Below are positions 1-13,561 of a stretch of DNA of 64,000 bases, in pieces. Source of the DNA: Hordeum vulgare subsp. vulgare (Eukaryota > Streptophyta > Magnoliopsida > Poales > Poaceae). Within the stretch, counting starts at the first letter, position 1, and each line of letters starts with the position of its first letter. The DNA is taken from the NCBI RefSeq assembly GCF_904849725.1, contig NC_058523.1, positions 204,751,689 through 204,815,688 on the forward strand, written 5' to 3'. The position numbers and the translations under genes were made by a program. The notes beneath the pieces were generated by a model. It was not told the origin of the DNA, did not search any database, and saw only the letters and a program-made list of their open reading frames with translations.

Positions 1-506
1 AGGATAAGCATAACATAATTCTTATTCTTGTTCATAGTGGTCTGAATTCTTTTTCCAGAGTGGCTCATGGTATCAATTCTTTGTCTCAAGGTGTTCTTCA
101 AGATTCTTGTGATAGTAGTTGTCATTCTCTTATTCATTCTTTGATCCCAATGATATAGTTTTATTCTCTTGTTCCGGAGGCATTGTGATGTTGCTCTTTT
201 GGGTCAATCATGTTGTTCTATCAAGATCATGGTGTTCCCTTGTTCTATTTAGTTGTTTGTTATGATTCTTGTCTAATTCTCCCAACTTATCGAATTTTTG
301 TCCCCTTCTCCTACCGAAGTGCTGCCGAAATTTTCCGTGAATTCTTGCTTTTTCTCATATCATTCCTCATCGCCTTGCAATCTTCAAGGATCGTTGGTTA
401 CACTCGTTTGTCAAAGAAGCGATTAAGTTTTACCTCTTGCTTTCTCATCCTCTCCCCCTTTCATTCTTGGATCTCGGGTCGAGATCCTCTTGTAGTGTAG
501 GAGAGT
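1..506 (+). mobile_element. 3' internal tail of a Ty3/gypsy element
   Basis: This is the part of a gypsy retroelement between its coding region (outside the window) and the 3' LTR that begins at 507. I see no long reading frame. The last 40 bases (ctcgggtcgagatcctctt, then gtagtgtaggagag) resemble the end of a plant gypsy pol region (usually 'ctcggGACGAGAT') followed by a purine-rich tract just before the TG of the LTR, which is where a polypurine tract should lie. The tract is interrupted by T residues and looks decayed. The family was not identified. Confidence 0.55.
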
Positions 507-1062
507 TGTGACAACCCGAGACCGACGTTCCAGAAGATCCCCCCTTTATTCCGTTTTCGTCGTGTGGTTATTTTTATTCGTCGCATCATCATCGCATCAG
601 GCGCATCATCCGCATTGCATCGGCATCCCGTTGCCGCCAGTTTTCAAACTTGCATCCGTTGTTAGTGGCCGGTTCTCGTCGTTGTCCGTTCTGAGCCCGA
701 CCACACACGCACGCGTCCGCGGCATCGTTAAATTCTTGTTTTCAAAAGTGTGTATAAAACTTTCTCCGATTGGGTTGGAACATGGCGTGCGGTCTTAATA
801 TAATATAGGTAGGCCGTGTGCCAAATTTCGTCGCAATCGGAGTCCGTCTGGTACCCGAACGGTCGACCGTAGCGGCACCGTATTCGATCTATCGTCGGAC
901 GTCTTTTGGTGTTTTAAATCTCGTTGCCGGGCCGCCCATTTTCCCTCTCATCTCCGGATAACTACACTATATGGTCACTTAGCCGACCCCGCGTTCGAGT
1001 TCGTTCGATTACGATCGCATGGGCGAAACGGGGACGGATTCGGATAAACCTAGCCCCTACGT

Positions 1063-1070
1063 CTATAAAG
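1063..1070 (+). promoter_or_regulatory. Putative TATA box of LTR A
   Basis: CTATAAAG is followed after about 40 bases by CT-rich, then GC-rich leader-like sequence. A matching box (TATTTAAAG, 55720-55728) sits at the equivalent position in LTR D, which supports an LTR promoter. The start site is not demonstrated. Confidence 0.45.
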
Positions 1071-3631
1071 AGGCACCACTCTCTCTCTCCCTCGAAATCC
1101 GTGCAACCCCCCCGAAACCCTAGCCGCCTCCCACCTGCTCTCTCCTCCCACCTCCAGCCACCGGGCCCGCGGAGCCCGCGTTGGGCCCGCCCGAGCCCAT
1201 CAGGGGCCCGAGCTCCCTGCAGCTTCCTCCTCCCGAGCCAGCCGCCGCCGTGCAAGAGCCTCCAACCCCGAGCTCTCCTCCCACGGGAGCACCCTCGCAC
1301 CGCCGCCTGCGCCCCACGCCGCCAGCCAGCCCCATCACCCAACCGCCGCTGGCAGCACCCCTTGCCGGTGCCCCGCAGGTCCCAAAGGCGACCTGCCTCT
1401 GCCTCTGCCCTCGGCCCCACGCCGCCGGCCGCCATGAGAAGCTCGTCCCCGGGAACGGCGCCCTGAGCCCAGATCCGCTCGGATCCGCCTCGCCCCGTCG
1501 GATTCCGGCCTCCCTTGCTTGAGCCTTGGCCGTGTCGGCCCATCTGACCGCCGCCGGCTCCTGCGGGGCAGCTACCTCCTCGGTGCGGGAGAAGCAGGAT
1601 GGATGAGAAGCAGCTCCGCTGCTGGGCCGCCGCCTCGCATGGGCCAACGCCAGATCCCGGCCCAGGCGCGCCCCAGGCCCAGGCCGGCTTCCTCCGCCGA
1701 GCTGCCCCGTGGCCTGCCAGCCCCGCCTTCGTATGGGCCTAAGGCCGCGAGGTGAGCCTCGGCCTGCTCTTCCCTGCGCCTATATGCCGCTCGTGCATTA
1801 CGTAGCTAAGTGGCGCTTGGTTCCAGACCCGGGCTAGCTTCTAGATTAGGCCCGATTAGAATTTAGGTTTTGCGAATTATATTTCATGATTTATTAGATA
1901 TTTTAAATGCCCGTATCTTTTTAACCGTATGTCGGATCGAGGCGAGTTGTATATGGATTTTTTGTAGAATCTCGCTTAGATTACGAATTTGCAACTTGCA
2001 TAAATGTTTGAGGTAGTTTGAACCGCCAAATGCCTAGTTTTGCATGTTGTCCCAATAGGGAATTCCCCCGTATCTATTTTTCGCGCGTGTCCGGATTGCT
2101 CAAACCCCGTAGTTGAAATGTTCATGTTTTTAGGGACCTCTTGCCATGTATTTTATAGTTGGTGGTATTTTTGCATGTAGGGTTTAGTCACTAGTTTATT
2201 ATTTCGCGTTCAGGACATTCCCGCATATACGTGTGGCGTTGTTTATATGCTGCAACCCCACATGTTATATATGTTTTCGGGGTAGAAAAATACATAGGAT
2301 TTAACTGTGCATTTAGTTTTAGCTTTTGAGCAAGTTAGTTCGCATGATATTTTGCCGGGATGCCCTTTTGTTATTTTGTGGGATTTATTCCGTGTGTGAT
2401 ATGATTAAGTTGTCAACTAGAGAGTTGCTCTTGGATGTTTAGTCTAGCCCCTGGTAATGTTGGTTGCAATAGAAATCCATGGTTACGTGTGGTTTTCTTG
2501 CTCCCAAATTGCTAGAAAATAGTGCTGATGTGGAGATGCTGAAATATTTCTAAGTCTGAAATCTGTTATATTTTGTTGCTGTCTTGTCTTGAGTTTATTT
2601 GGTGATCCTCTTTTGAGGTTGGTGCAATGGAGTTAGTTGTAGAATTTAGGATTCTCTAGCATGCTGTCAATTTTCATGCCATCTGGAGTCCTGTAGCTAT
2701 TGGTTTTGCTGCTGTAAATATGCCTTCAGATCGAAAACTGCAGTTTCATAAACTGTTATTTTCTCTAAGTCTGAAACTGCGTGAGAACAACCATTTTTTA
2801 AGTTCTTTTCCTAGTGATCCATGCTTCCATGCTAGGTGTTATTAGTTGTATGTTGTAGTGCTTCTTGCCCTCTAAAGTCTCATGCCTTGGTTGAGCATAT
2901 TGGATTTGTGTAGCTCGTAGTTGTGGGGTGTAGAAAATGCTACGTGACTGATTTTGGCAGATTGTAGTGATTTCTTGTTTAGCTCGTAGTTGTTGAACCG
3001 TAGCTCCGTTTTGATCGTGTCCTATATGAAACTTGCTTAGAATCTCGTGTAGTTTCATTTTATCTTTCTGGTTGTGTATTCTGAAATGTTGTGGATGCCA
3101 TTTGCACACATATTGCATTCATGCCATCATATCTTGCGGTGTCCGTATCTTTTGATCCGTAGCTCCGTTGGAGATTTTCTCTATGTGTAAATTGATTGTA
3201 ACGACGCGTAGAATCACGTGAACCTATTTGTTTTGCTATTTAACAAACATTTAAAAGTGTTAGTTCAGATCTGGACAAAATTGTAAATTAACATTTGAGG
3301 TCATTATAGAGGTGATATATGCCATTTTCGACCTCATTTAAAATGCCTAGATAGATAGATTATTTACGCTTCACCTCTTGCCATGTGTAACCACATTTAA
3401 TATTGCCGTGTACCTAATCGGTATAGAACTAAATTACTGGTATGTGGAGTTTCGTCAATATGCAACTCGTTTTATATTGAACTTCATTTAATGTGTAGTA
3501 TTTGGTTGTTAGTGAATTGACATGCCGTGACTTGCATATATTCATTTGTTCATGCATCATATGTGTTGTGCATCGTGTGGTGAATATCGTGTGTTGATTT
3601 GTGTTTCCGGTTTGCTTCTTCTCGATAGAGT

Positions 3632-3841
3632 TCCGCAAGCGTGTCGGATTGTGAGGACCCGTTCGACTACATCGGTTCGTCTGCTTCACGGAGTCATTCT
3701 TCTTCCAAGCGGGATCCCAGGCAAGATGACCATTTCCCCAGATACCATTACTATCTTTGCCATGCTAGTTTTACATTTCTATCGATCATGTCTCGTTGCC
3801 TACCACATGTTAAATATCAGCCTCCCAACATTGCCATGTAA
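3632..3841 (+). other. Short acidic-start ORF inside LTR A (micro-ORF module 1)
   Basis: An open frame runs from the TCC codon at 3632 to a TAA at 3839-3841; the first ATG-initiated version starts at 3641. Its beginning reads SDCEDPFDYI, followed by a Ser/Arg-rich part and RQDDHFPRY. LTR D (57272-57460) keeps the same frame and motifs (SECEDPFDYV, RQDDHFPRY) despite many substitutions. LTR B (13469) and LTR C (28284) have acidic short frames at a comparable place. No known domain is recognised. It could be a real peptide or an exon of a spliced LTR transcript, or only a remnant of ancient coding sequence. Confidence 0.35.
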
Positions 3842-5422
3842 ACCTTCAACCTGTTCACAACCTAGCAAACCACTGATTGGCTATGTTACCGCTTGCTTAA
3901 CCATGTGTTAGCGTTGCTAGTTGCAGGTGCAGTTGCTTCCATGTGATTACATGGGTTCCTTATTATATCACCCTATTAAATGCTATTTAATTTAATGCAC
4001 CTATATACTTGGTAAAAGGTGGAAGGCTTGGCCTTTCTAGCCTAGTGTTTTGTTCCACCTTTGCCCCCTTAGTTTCGGCTACCGGTGTTATGTTCCATAA
4101 TTGAGTGCTCCTAACACGTTCGGGGTTGTTATGAGGACCCCCTTGATAATTCGTTTTAGATTAAATCTGGTCTGGCAAGGCCCAACATTGGTACTACATT
4201 TGCCCAACATAATAATTTTGTTAATACTGAAAGCATTGGGCGTCATGAACCCGAGGAGTAATTTACATATTACAGGGAGGACCAGTGCTGATGGTCCTGG
4301 TCCAAAACAGAGCACTGTGCGGGGCCAACCCAGGGCAACTTAGGATATTTCTATCAGGCCACCGTACGCGTCGCTCATCCGTCGTGTCCTGAGAACGAGA
4401 TACGCGGCTCCTATCGGGATCGTCGACACGCCGGGTGGCCTTGCTGGATTAGTTTTACCTTTTACGAGATATCTTGTGCATCGGGATTTCGGTGACGCTT
4501 TGGGTACTCTCAGAGTTGAGGTTTTCCACTAAGAAGTCCGACAAGATCGCGAGTTTCATGATCGAGGATTTCTATGCGGCTTGTGGTAATTTGTGATGGA
4601 TTAGTTGGAGAACCCCTGCAGGGTTAAATCTTTCGGAAAGCCATGCCCGCGGTTATGTGGCAACGTGGAAACTTTGTTTAACATTGGTTCTAGACAACTT
4701 GAAGTTAACTTAATTAGAATATGCCAATTGAGTGCGTAACCGTGACTGTCTCTTTCGTGAGTTCCTTCTCCGATCGAGGACATGGTGGAGTTATGTCTGA
4801 CGTAAGTAGGTGTTCAGGATCATTCATTTGATGAACAGTAGTTCATGTCCGCTATGCGTAGATCATCCCCCTCTTTATTCTTATACTCGTAAGTCAACCA
4901 CTAAATATATGCTTAGTCGCTTGCTGCAGCCTCACCACTTAACCATACCTCACCTATTAAGCTTTGCTAGTCTTGATACCTTTGGAAATGAGATTGCTGA
5001 GTCCCGTGTGGCTCACAGATTACTACAACACGAGTTGCAGGTACAGGTAAAGATTACTTGTCGCGAGCGCGTTGATTGTTCATTTGGAGTTGCTTCTTCT
5101 TCTTTTTCTTCATCATCATCAATCTAGGATGCGTTTCAGGCCGACAGCCTGGGATAGCAAGGATGGACATCGTTCTTCTTTTCTCGTTTGTTTTCGTCCG
5201 TAGTCGGACCCTGCTCTTCTTCATGATGTTTATATATTGTACTGATGTGACTCTGATGTAGCTTGTGGCGAGTTTAAGCCAATTCTATATATATATATAT
5301 CTCTTCTTTTCAGTACATGTACTTGTAACGATATCTATTCTTGCGAAACGACGAGATGCGCTTCTATCCCTGACAAGGCCCTCATGCCAAATTGAGGATA
5401 GGGTCGCATCTTGGGCGTTACA

Positions 5423-6265
5423 GTTATTGACCACGCCGAAGGACGATCAACCTGACCACGAAGGTCTCTTCCTGCAAGCAATCGAAGAACAAGCAAGAAT
5501 ATGATAAAGAAACCTGAATATTGCGAATATAGATGAAGTATTGATGAAGGTGGGAATCCGAAAATGGCCTTAGTCTGGTCGTTGGACACAAACGAAGTAC
5601 ACGAAGTTGCAACAACTAACTTTTAACTAAACAAATCCCAAGAAAAAAGTTATTAGATTGATCTACTTATATAGGAGCAAGGGGTGGCGGCCAAGGAGGT
5701 GGGAGTACGTCCCAGGGAAGCCTAAAACGAACCGGACATCGTACAAGGCCCATGGGCCCAAGCAGAGGTGACACAACACCTTTGGAGTTGTAGTTTGACT
5801 TGGATTCTGCTGCAGCGTTAGATTGTTTCATCAATATCTCCATGCTCCGGATGAATTTGAAGGCAAATCCAGTTGGGATGGAAAGATTATGAAATCTACT
5901 TTCCAACAAAAAATAAATCACCACATTCAGAGTCTGGATGAAAAAGTTGTTGGCATTTTGAAACAGATGTGTCTATGTAATCCAAATCTGAGTCGAGAAC
6001 GTGGGAGATTTGGACTCTATCTTCTTTTGGGCCAAAAGTGATGTGAGATAACTTTTTGAAAAATATCTAAACGTCTCTTTTCCCCTTATCTTCATATGTG
6101 GATTGTACAAGTTCTGCAATTAGGAATGAAACAATAAGATGCGAAGTACTTTTGTTCTGTATAGCATAAATAAATTCTTGCATAACTCTTATCAGAAATC
6201 ACCTCAAATAAATGTGCATATGCAATATTTGTGATCATATCGAATGTAGCCATGTCCTCATCATT
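5423..6265 (-). mobile_element. Unclassified antisense TE fragment
   Basis: This is non-host-looking sequence between LTR A and the gypsy remnant at 6266. Its right edge (...ctcatca, about 6263) abuts sequence that aligns with 52553 onward, so it is either the end of a CA-terminated element or a deletion junction. On the minus strand a 60-codon frame (6274-6092) contains EDMATFDMITNIAYAHLFEV, which I recall from repetitive Triticeae DNA but cannot assign. No second end, TSD or terminal repeat was found, so the boundaries are approximate. Confidence 0.4.
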
Positions 6266-7193
6266 ATCTTCCATGCTAAGCGGGTTATTCTCTTGATGAG
6301 TGCTTATTCACTTGTCATTGCACGAGAGAGGCTGGCAAAAAGGATGCCGAGTCCTTCATAATACAAAATAAATAAGAAGAACCCCACCTAGAAAGTTGAT
6401 TGTTTGGATGGCACCCGTGGATTCTGTCATCGATGGAATGTGTTTGAATTGTGGAGGGGTAGTATAGTTTCAATTATGTTTGGGAACCGCCAATAATGTG
6501 TTTAGCATGTAAGATATTGAAATCTCTGTTGTGACATTGACAGGAAAAGTATACCACTCAAAATTACATATTCATCTTTGTATTAAACAATGAGCTGTGG
6601 CACCTCTCCAAATCCTTGCTTCCCTTTGCGAAGGGATAATCTATTTACTTTCATGTTATTTACTTTTCATGTTGAGTAAACTTTTTATTCCAACCTCAGT
6701 CTATTAGTTGGCAAGCATCATGTGGTGGGGAAAGATCCAAACACATATATCCAGCCAAATATATTTGATCATGATTCATTATTGTTGACAATTATCTTCA
6801 TGATAAGTATGTTGGGAGGTGAAACATTGAGCATGTGTCTTTCTGTGTGTTCGATGGATGCCGTTTGTTCTAAAAATATGCTTGAGTATTAGTAATCATA
6901 GAAGACTATATGATAATTGATCATGTGTAGCTTTTACTTAGACTTGATGACACATTGAAATTGTTTGATGTCTAAGAACATATGTTGTTAAGTTTCAAGA
7001 GAATGCATTATTAGAACCATGACATGTGAATTGATTGATACTCTATCATGATGATTTTTATGAGAAAAAGTTTATGGTTATGATGCTAGAAAAGTGACTG
7101 AATTATCAATGATCAAAACTATTCACTATGCTAGCATTCACTCTTCATAAATTAATTCTTTTATCATTTACCTACTCGAGGACGAGTAGGAAT
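6266..7193 (+). mobile_element. 3' internal part of gypsy element X2
   Basis: This stretch aligns with 52553-53429, the last 0.9 kb of the internal region of the gypsy element at 38791-55081. Both share the order 'catgctaagc.ggttattct', 'tagaaagttgattgtttgg' and finally 'ctactcg.ggacgagta'. It is interrupted at 7193 by the copia-like element, and its last bases (ttaagcttggggatgc) resume at 32267. The 5' part, including the 5' LTR, is missing; the left junction is around 6262-6266. It appears non-coding. Confidence 0.7.
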
Positions 7194-8713
7194 TGTAGGA
7201 TCCGAACTATGTGTAGAGGGGGGGGGGTGATTAGACTACTTGACCAAATAAAAACTTAGCCTTTTCCCAATTTTAGTCATGGGCCAATTTGAGCAATTAT
7301 GACAAGTCAAGTTCACCCTACACATGCATATCTAAGAGTATAGAAGTGGAAATTAAAGACATGCAAATGTAATGTAGAGGGTAGGGAAAAAAGATCAAAG
7401 GCAAAGGTTGACATGGGATTTTTGGCATGGTTCCAATAAGTGGCGCTATCATACGTCCACGTTAGTGGAGAGTTCAACCCACAGAGGGTAATCAGTGTGA
7501 GAGTCCACGGAGGGCTCCACCCACAAGGGGTCCATGAAGAAGCGGCCTTGTCTATTCCACCATAGCTTACGTCCACACATGACTAGCCTCACTCACGGTA
7601 GGTCTTCATGAAGTAGGCGATCTCCTTGCCTGTACAAACTTCTTGGTTCAACTCCACAACACGAAGTAGGAGGCTCCCAAGCGACACCTAACCAATCTAG
7701 GAGGCACCACCCTCGAAAAGGTAATAGATGCGGTAGAACGATGAACTCCTTTCTCTTGTGCTTCAAAAGATAGTCTCCTCAACACTAAATCACTCTCTCA
7801 CAGATTTGACATGGGTATGAGAGATTGATTTCATGGAAAGCAACTTGGGGAGGCTAGATATCAAGTTTCAAATGGTTGGATTGGAATCTCTTGATCCCAA
7901 CACATGAGTAGGTGTCTCTCTCTTAGAAAAATGGATCTAGCAAGTGTGTGTGTGTTTGTGTTCTGAGTGCTTCCTCTGCGAGTGAGAGGAGGTGGAGGGG
8001 TATATATAGGCATCCCCCAAAATCCAACTTTTACAACATTAATGCCCAACTCGGTGACACCGAAAAGAATCTCGGTGATATCGAGTTGCACTAAATGTGG
8101 CAACTTTTGTATTCTCGGTGAGACCGATATATGAATCTCGGTGGTACCAATACGATGACCTAGGGTAGTTTCCAAGTCAAGGTGGTACCAACTTCAGTCT
8201 TGGAAACTCCGATTCTTCAAATCGAGACAATAGAAAGTTGGTCACTATCTTTCGGCGGCACCAACGTGAAACTTGGTAGTACCGACAGATTAGGGTTTGG
8301 CATAGGATCTATCTTTGGGAAAATCGTTAGGGCTGAATGGGAAAACTTGGTGGCACTGATTTTGCTGTTTTGTCTTGGGACAATGATATCTGTGGCAGAA
8401 TGACTGAATATTTTTGGTGTCTATCTATAAGCACTTGAGCAACCAATTCATCATAATACTTCACCCCTTTTAATAGTATCTTTTTCCTATGGACTCAAAA
8501 GTTATTTATGACAAATGTAAAGTTTAGATTCCTCTTGCTTGAAGCTTGAGCCAATCCTATTCCTTTCCTTGCATCAAGGGGTTTCTCCTCACAATCCTTT
8601 AGCCAATGCATCTTTGAACTTTTATGAAATATACTCAGATAAAATCATTAGTTTAATGATACATATGTTGTTATTAATTACCAAAACCACCTTAGGGAGC
8701 AATTGTGCTTTTA
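7194..8713 (-). repeat. 3' LTR of the copia-like element (left copy)
   Basis: About 1520 bp, starting TGTAGGATCC and ending ...GTGCTTTTA, where the right LTR has ...GTGCTTTCA; the terminal CA is mutated to TA. It aligns along its whole length with the right LTR (18068-18251 joined to 30939-32261). It carries a run of ten G's near 7213 and several copies of a TCGGTG...ACCGA motif around 8050-8160. A TATATATA stretch near 8000 would serve as a TATA box on the minus strand. Confidence 0.8.
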
Positions 8714-11700
8714 TTCTCCCCCTTTTTGGTAATTGATGACAACATATAGGTCAAAGCTTGGCCAAAAGATATAATGAATGATTAGCATCATCGCTTTGAG
8801 AAGTATGTGAAAAGCAAGAGCTCCCCCTAAATTTATGCATTATTTTAATTTGTGTTTGAATGCAAATGCACAATCGTTTAGGATCATGGGTCACTCTTCC
8901 ATGTCACATACATCTTGGTGGTGCGCATAAATGATATGGATGAATAGTAATGCACATAACACAAACAAATAAGTGAATGATCATCATGTAGATAGCTCAA
9001 AGGTATAGCTTAGTAGCATCAACAATTAAAGCGTATGATCAAACACACCGAAGTTTAAATCATGCAAAAGACCAAAAGTTTTGTAAAACCAAACAAGAGC
9101 AAATAAAAGGTAAATCACTCTCTCTCTTGAAGCCCTAATTGATCTATACACTTCTCCCCCTTTGGCAACAAGTTACCAAAAAGTTCAAAGTTCTAGAACT
9201 AAGCGTCACTCTGGCTCGATCTCCTCTGGTAGCAGTCGATGGAGTGGACAAAAGAGCGTTCGCGAAGGCTTCTGCGGATGTCCATGGAGCTCGAGGTGTA
9301 GACAGTGGAGGTGCAGGAGCTGGAGATGGAGCTGAAGGTGCTGATGCCTGAGATGATGAAGTTGGTCTTGCTTCCGTCACTGGCACAAGTGTCGACCTGG
9401 ACTAGGTCCTGAGCTGAGTAGTTGTAGGAAGAGGCGACTCTTCATCACCACTGCTAGAGCGAGGAATCTGCACTGAATCAACTTCATGCTGGAGCTTCCC
9501 AACAGTGGTAGTCAACTCCGTCACTTTGACATCCAGGTCATGAAATTTTGTCTACACGATCCTCTCAAGGCTCTTCTGGTCCAGCAAGATCACTTAAATA
9601 CTCTTCTCCATCCCTTGGATGGTGCTGACAAGAAAATACATCTGCTCCGCTGAAGTTCTGAGCTGAAGAGCTGGAGCATCTCTAGCTGCCTCTGCCTTCG
9701 CTGCCTCACGCGCTGTAGCTGAGCTGGGATGGATGGGTCCATCATAACTTCATTGTCCTTGAAGTATGGCTGTAGTGGCAGGTGCGGACGATCAAGTTGT
9801 TATGCATGCTTGCTAATCTTGGCATTGATGAGCATCTGAATGTATGGTCATATCCACAAGATCTCTTCTGATATGCAACAATCCTTCTAACAGTCTCAAC
9901 TATCAAGTCCATCACTCTAATTCGGGTGTGGGTGTCTAAGTGGTGCAGCATGTTAATGGAATAACCTCTCATCATCGTATCATCTCCTGACTTGGGCATG
10001 AGGGTATATCTCATGAGGGTATATATCGCATGTCACTGACTGCAGGACTCTTGTCAAGGAACACTGTCTCATAAAAATCTTGTTGCTCCTTAGTGTTAAA
10101 ACGAGGATCAAGATCAGTTCTTCTCGTGATAGCATATGAATCTACAGTCCTCCACTGCCTCAATCCTTTGTCCCTTCTCATCTTCATGTCTTCAACAATA
10201 GGATGGGCATCGTTGTGCAAAGGCAAATGAGCTCTCAGCTTTGTTAGCACAAATGCATCTTCTTCCTCCTCTGCACCAACCTCTTCGGACGGAGAACCTT
10301 TATTCTTCTATGCTGCAGGTATGTACTTAGTAGTCCTTTTGGGAGCTACTGGCTTCTTAGGTGTGTAAAGTTTGGGTGTAGTATTTTAGGCATAGCATGA
10401 CACATGAGCTTCTTCTTCTTAGCAGGAGGTTCTCAGCTGGAATTTCTTCCTCCTCTTGATCAACAACTTCTGCTCGATCTTCATACATAGAAGTTGGCCT
10501 TCCAACAAGATGCACTACTCTCTTACTTGCTCTTTTCTGACTGGCTTCTTAGTTTGACTGGAATAAGGGGCTCCAAGGGTGACCTTCAATCCTCTCTGAG
10601 TAGCCTCTGGAACTTTCACTGAATTTGGTCTAGCATACTCTTTTCTCATAGTCATTCTAACCATGGGTCTCTCCTTTTTGTTCAGAGGAATGCTTTCATG
10701 TGGGATAAAATCAAAACCCTCCTCATCATAATTGAGCTTCTTCCTTGACCTACTATCTGCCTTTGGCATGTCATACCCTGTGTTTGTACCACCTTGTCAC
10801 CACTGATTTTTCCTCTTGAAAAATTAGAGTCAATTAAAACTTTTTAAGTGAGTGCTATGATTGTCTTGATTGCCATTGCTTGTATGTTTGCTTGTAGCTC
10901 ACCCAAAACAACCTTTTCTCTAAGGAACTTGCACCTTGATTCCAAACCCCTACCCAATGGTCATGCCATGGATATAGCACAAGAAACCAATTTTTATAAT
11001 ATATCAATCCAAAAAAACCCTTTTCTTAATTTTAATTTCCAAAAACCCTAGATTGGGATTTGTTCTACAAGTCCCTAATCTAAGGGAGATATTTGACCCC
11101 AAAGGTTTTCACTTGTTTCCATTTCCATTAGTAAAGTAACTTCTCAAAACCCTAAAATAATTATTTTAAAATTCATTTTTCTATATTACCTAACTAACTT
11201 TTTCTGAGGCCAAAAATGGTATTTCATAGGGGGAAATTATTTTCCTGCCTTAGAAAATTCTGAGAATAACTAGGGAGACTCAGAGGACATATATTTCCAT
11301 ATATGTGAGTTTCAACCCATGGTCATGTTCGAAATATTGGACTAATCCCATGAAAATCATTCCTGCCTATTTTGATCGTTTGAGATGTTTCCAAAAGAAA
11401 TATTCTCAATAAATTCCAATAAAATTCCAGCATGTCCCACATATCATATGTGATGACAATGCCAAGTTTCATCCCCATCCAAGGTGGTTTGGTTCACCTA
11501 ATAACTCAGAAAACCTTTTTGTCCAGAACCAAGTTGGAACAACTCTACATTGCCAAGTCTGTCCAATTGATCCCAAACTTTGCAGGAGTGTTCAAACCCC
11601 CAAATGAGGAGGGCATGCCAAGTTTTGCATTTTTGGGTGTTGATTTGATCACACTTGCACACATGATTGTAATTCTGTCCATTTTTGGGATTTTTCCAAG

Positions 11701-12500
11701 TCTACATTGTCAAACTGGCTCAAATGAGCTCAAACTTGGTACACCTTGTTATTTTTGCCCATTATACAATCCTCTTAATTCACTGCATTTGGAGAAGATT
11801 AACTTCCCCAAACCAGCATCAAACACCTTGTGCTGATTTTGTATATCAGCCACAAACACCCCTTCCACCCCACTCCTTCACTCCTAATCACCATCACACG
11901 TTGCCTGTGTATCCCCACACCTGCATCTGGGAGCTTTGGCTCGAGTTCAAGAGAGAGCAAGGCAAAGTCCTCAATTTGCACTTTGAATGCATTCTGGCAG
12001 CACGTGTTCTTCACTCCCTCTTTGACTAGCACTGTTTCCCTCGGTGCCAAAACCTCCAGAGAGCATCTCCATAACTCCTAGGTGCTACAAGACATGCTCT
12101 AGACACGCCAGAGCGCGCCAGCATGCCATGGCATGCCAAAATGGCGCTCTGGATGTGCCACAGAGCGCACCTGCATCAAGGGAGGCCAGCCCTAGCCAGG
12201 CCTCGCCCCCACAACCTATCCAAAAGCCTCTGAATCAATGGCCGGCTCCAGCACGACACATGGCCCCACTCTTCTCCCCTTTATCATGCCCTCGCGACGC
12301 GTGCCCGCGCGCACCCGAGCCCGTCAGGCGGAGCTTGCCACCGCGACGCGTCAAAGGCGTGACCCTCTCCCCTTGGACCCACTCAGCTCGCGTAGGCGTC
12401 ACCCATAAAGACCCCAGACACGCCCCAGGACCCTCTCTTCCTCTCACGCTGTTGCAGCAACCTCGCCGGCGAACCACCACTCGGTGGACCGTGGAGATCC

Positions 12501-12510
12501 TATAAATAGG
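12501..12510 (+). promoter_or_regulatory. Putative TATA box of LTR B
   Basis: TATAAATAGG is a near-consensus plant TATA box. It is followed by CT/CA-rich leader-like sequence and lies about 1.7 kb into the LTR. It is the best match to a core promoter in this LTR; activity is inferred only. Confidence 0.45.
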
Positions 12511-13468
12511 CCTCCCTCGGCTCTTGTGTGGCCCCCTTCAACCTCGCCACACCTCCAATCGCCTCCCCAAAACCCCAATCAAGCTATCCGAGCACAAGTG
12601 CTCGAGATCGATCGAGGTGCCACCGCGTCGGAGCTCAATCGATCTCGGGACACACGCCTCCTCCGACGCTCATTCGAACCCCATCTTGACCGCAGTAGTC
12701 TGCTGCTTCACCTCTGCCTCTCACCCGACCATTTTCACTCTCTGAACATCGTTACCATCCATATCCTGAAAGCTTCCACCGCGGGAAGCTCATTGTCGGC
12801 GACTCCAGCCATCTCAGGCTCTCCCTCGATCACCACCCGAAAGGTAGGAGTGCAAGGAACCCATTCCTGCACTCGCTCTTCCTCGCAGTCGCCTGCGCTG
12901 CCGCCCGCGAGCTCTCCTCCCTCCCTGTCGTGAGGTAGAATACGACCTGACCAGGGTATCCCACCTGTCAGCGTCTATCCCTCTCTCTCCCCCTCCCAGT
13001 CACTTGTCGTAGGGCCCCACGCCTCAGGTTCAAACTTGACGACGCGCGTGCCTCGGCTAGTTGACTGGCCGACTAGTTAGGCCAGCTCAGCTGCTGGTTG
13101 GATCAGGCCTCGCCACTTGGCCCTTTTTCTTTTTAGGATTTATTTAATTAAATTCCAGAGGGCTATAAATGCCTCCATTTCAAATAATGTTTCCACCATA
13201 ATTCTTGTTTAAATATGATGAATTTTATAAAACTATTTCTGTAATTTTTACAGAAACTTTTGTATATAGGTTTATTTTAAAACCTAGTTTAAAGATATTT
13301 CAGCCTCTGTTAAAAAGCCTTTTAAAATCTTTTACACTCCAAAATTAGAAACAAATATTTTTAGAAATGAAATTGGTATTTTATAGAATAAGCTAATATC
13401 TTAGAAATGAATTGTATGCCTTGTTTTTGTTGTGATTCTTATTATTTTATATTATTATCACGACGACA

Positions 13469-13561
13469 GATCACGTGATTGACGAAGGACTTGGACCCGA
13501 AGACCTTGAATACCCAGGAGACTTTGCTGACCAAGGCAACCTGCCCTTTGACCATGTGTGA
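13469..13561 (+). other. Acidic micro-ORF module 1 in LTR B
   Basis: Thirty codons read open from GAT at 13469 to TGA at 13559-13561. It is rich in Asp/Glu with aromatic residues (for example GPEDLEYPGDF) and is preceded by a possible splice acceptor (gacgacag|at). It corresponds in position and character to the module-1 frames of LTRs A, C and D. There is no in-frame ATG, so if translated it would have to be an exon of a spliced transcript. Confidence 0.3.

Larger units (their letters stand above)
507..5422 (+). repeat. Long 3' LTR 'A' (gypsy, 4.9 kb)
   Basis: The sequence begins TGTGACAACCC and ends GTTACA, so it has TG...CA LTR termini. It is about 4916 bp, within the range of the very long LTRs of LARD-type elements such as Sukkula (a comparison from memory). 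The first 3.8 kb align throughout with LTR D at 55150-57966, and parts align with LTR C. It contains a TATA-like box near 1063, a GC-rich transcribed-leader-like stretch to about 1750, a short ORF at 3632-3841, and a block near 4615-4670 shared with LTR C. The base just right (gttat, 5423-5427) should be the TSD; its partner lies left of the window. Long frames at 924-1755 are GC-rich shadows. Confidence 0.7.

Noticed and set aside
924..1755. Several long overlapping frames on both strands
   Set aside because: They lie in the GC-rich leader-like part of LTR A, overlap each other on both strands, and have no recognisable motif. The matching stretch of LTR D has different broken frames.
7213..7222. 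G homopolymer as a regulatory G-quadruplex
   Set aside because: A single run at the LTR start, also present at 18097; one run cannot form an intramolecular quadruplex and its length may be unreliable.
12044..12933. Two plus-strand frames of about 150 codons in LTR B
   Set aside because: Pro/Ser/Arg-rich composition follows from GC-rich CT-rich sequence around the TATA box; no domain is seen and a minus frame overlaps.
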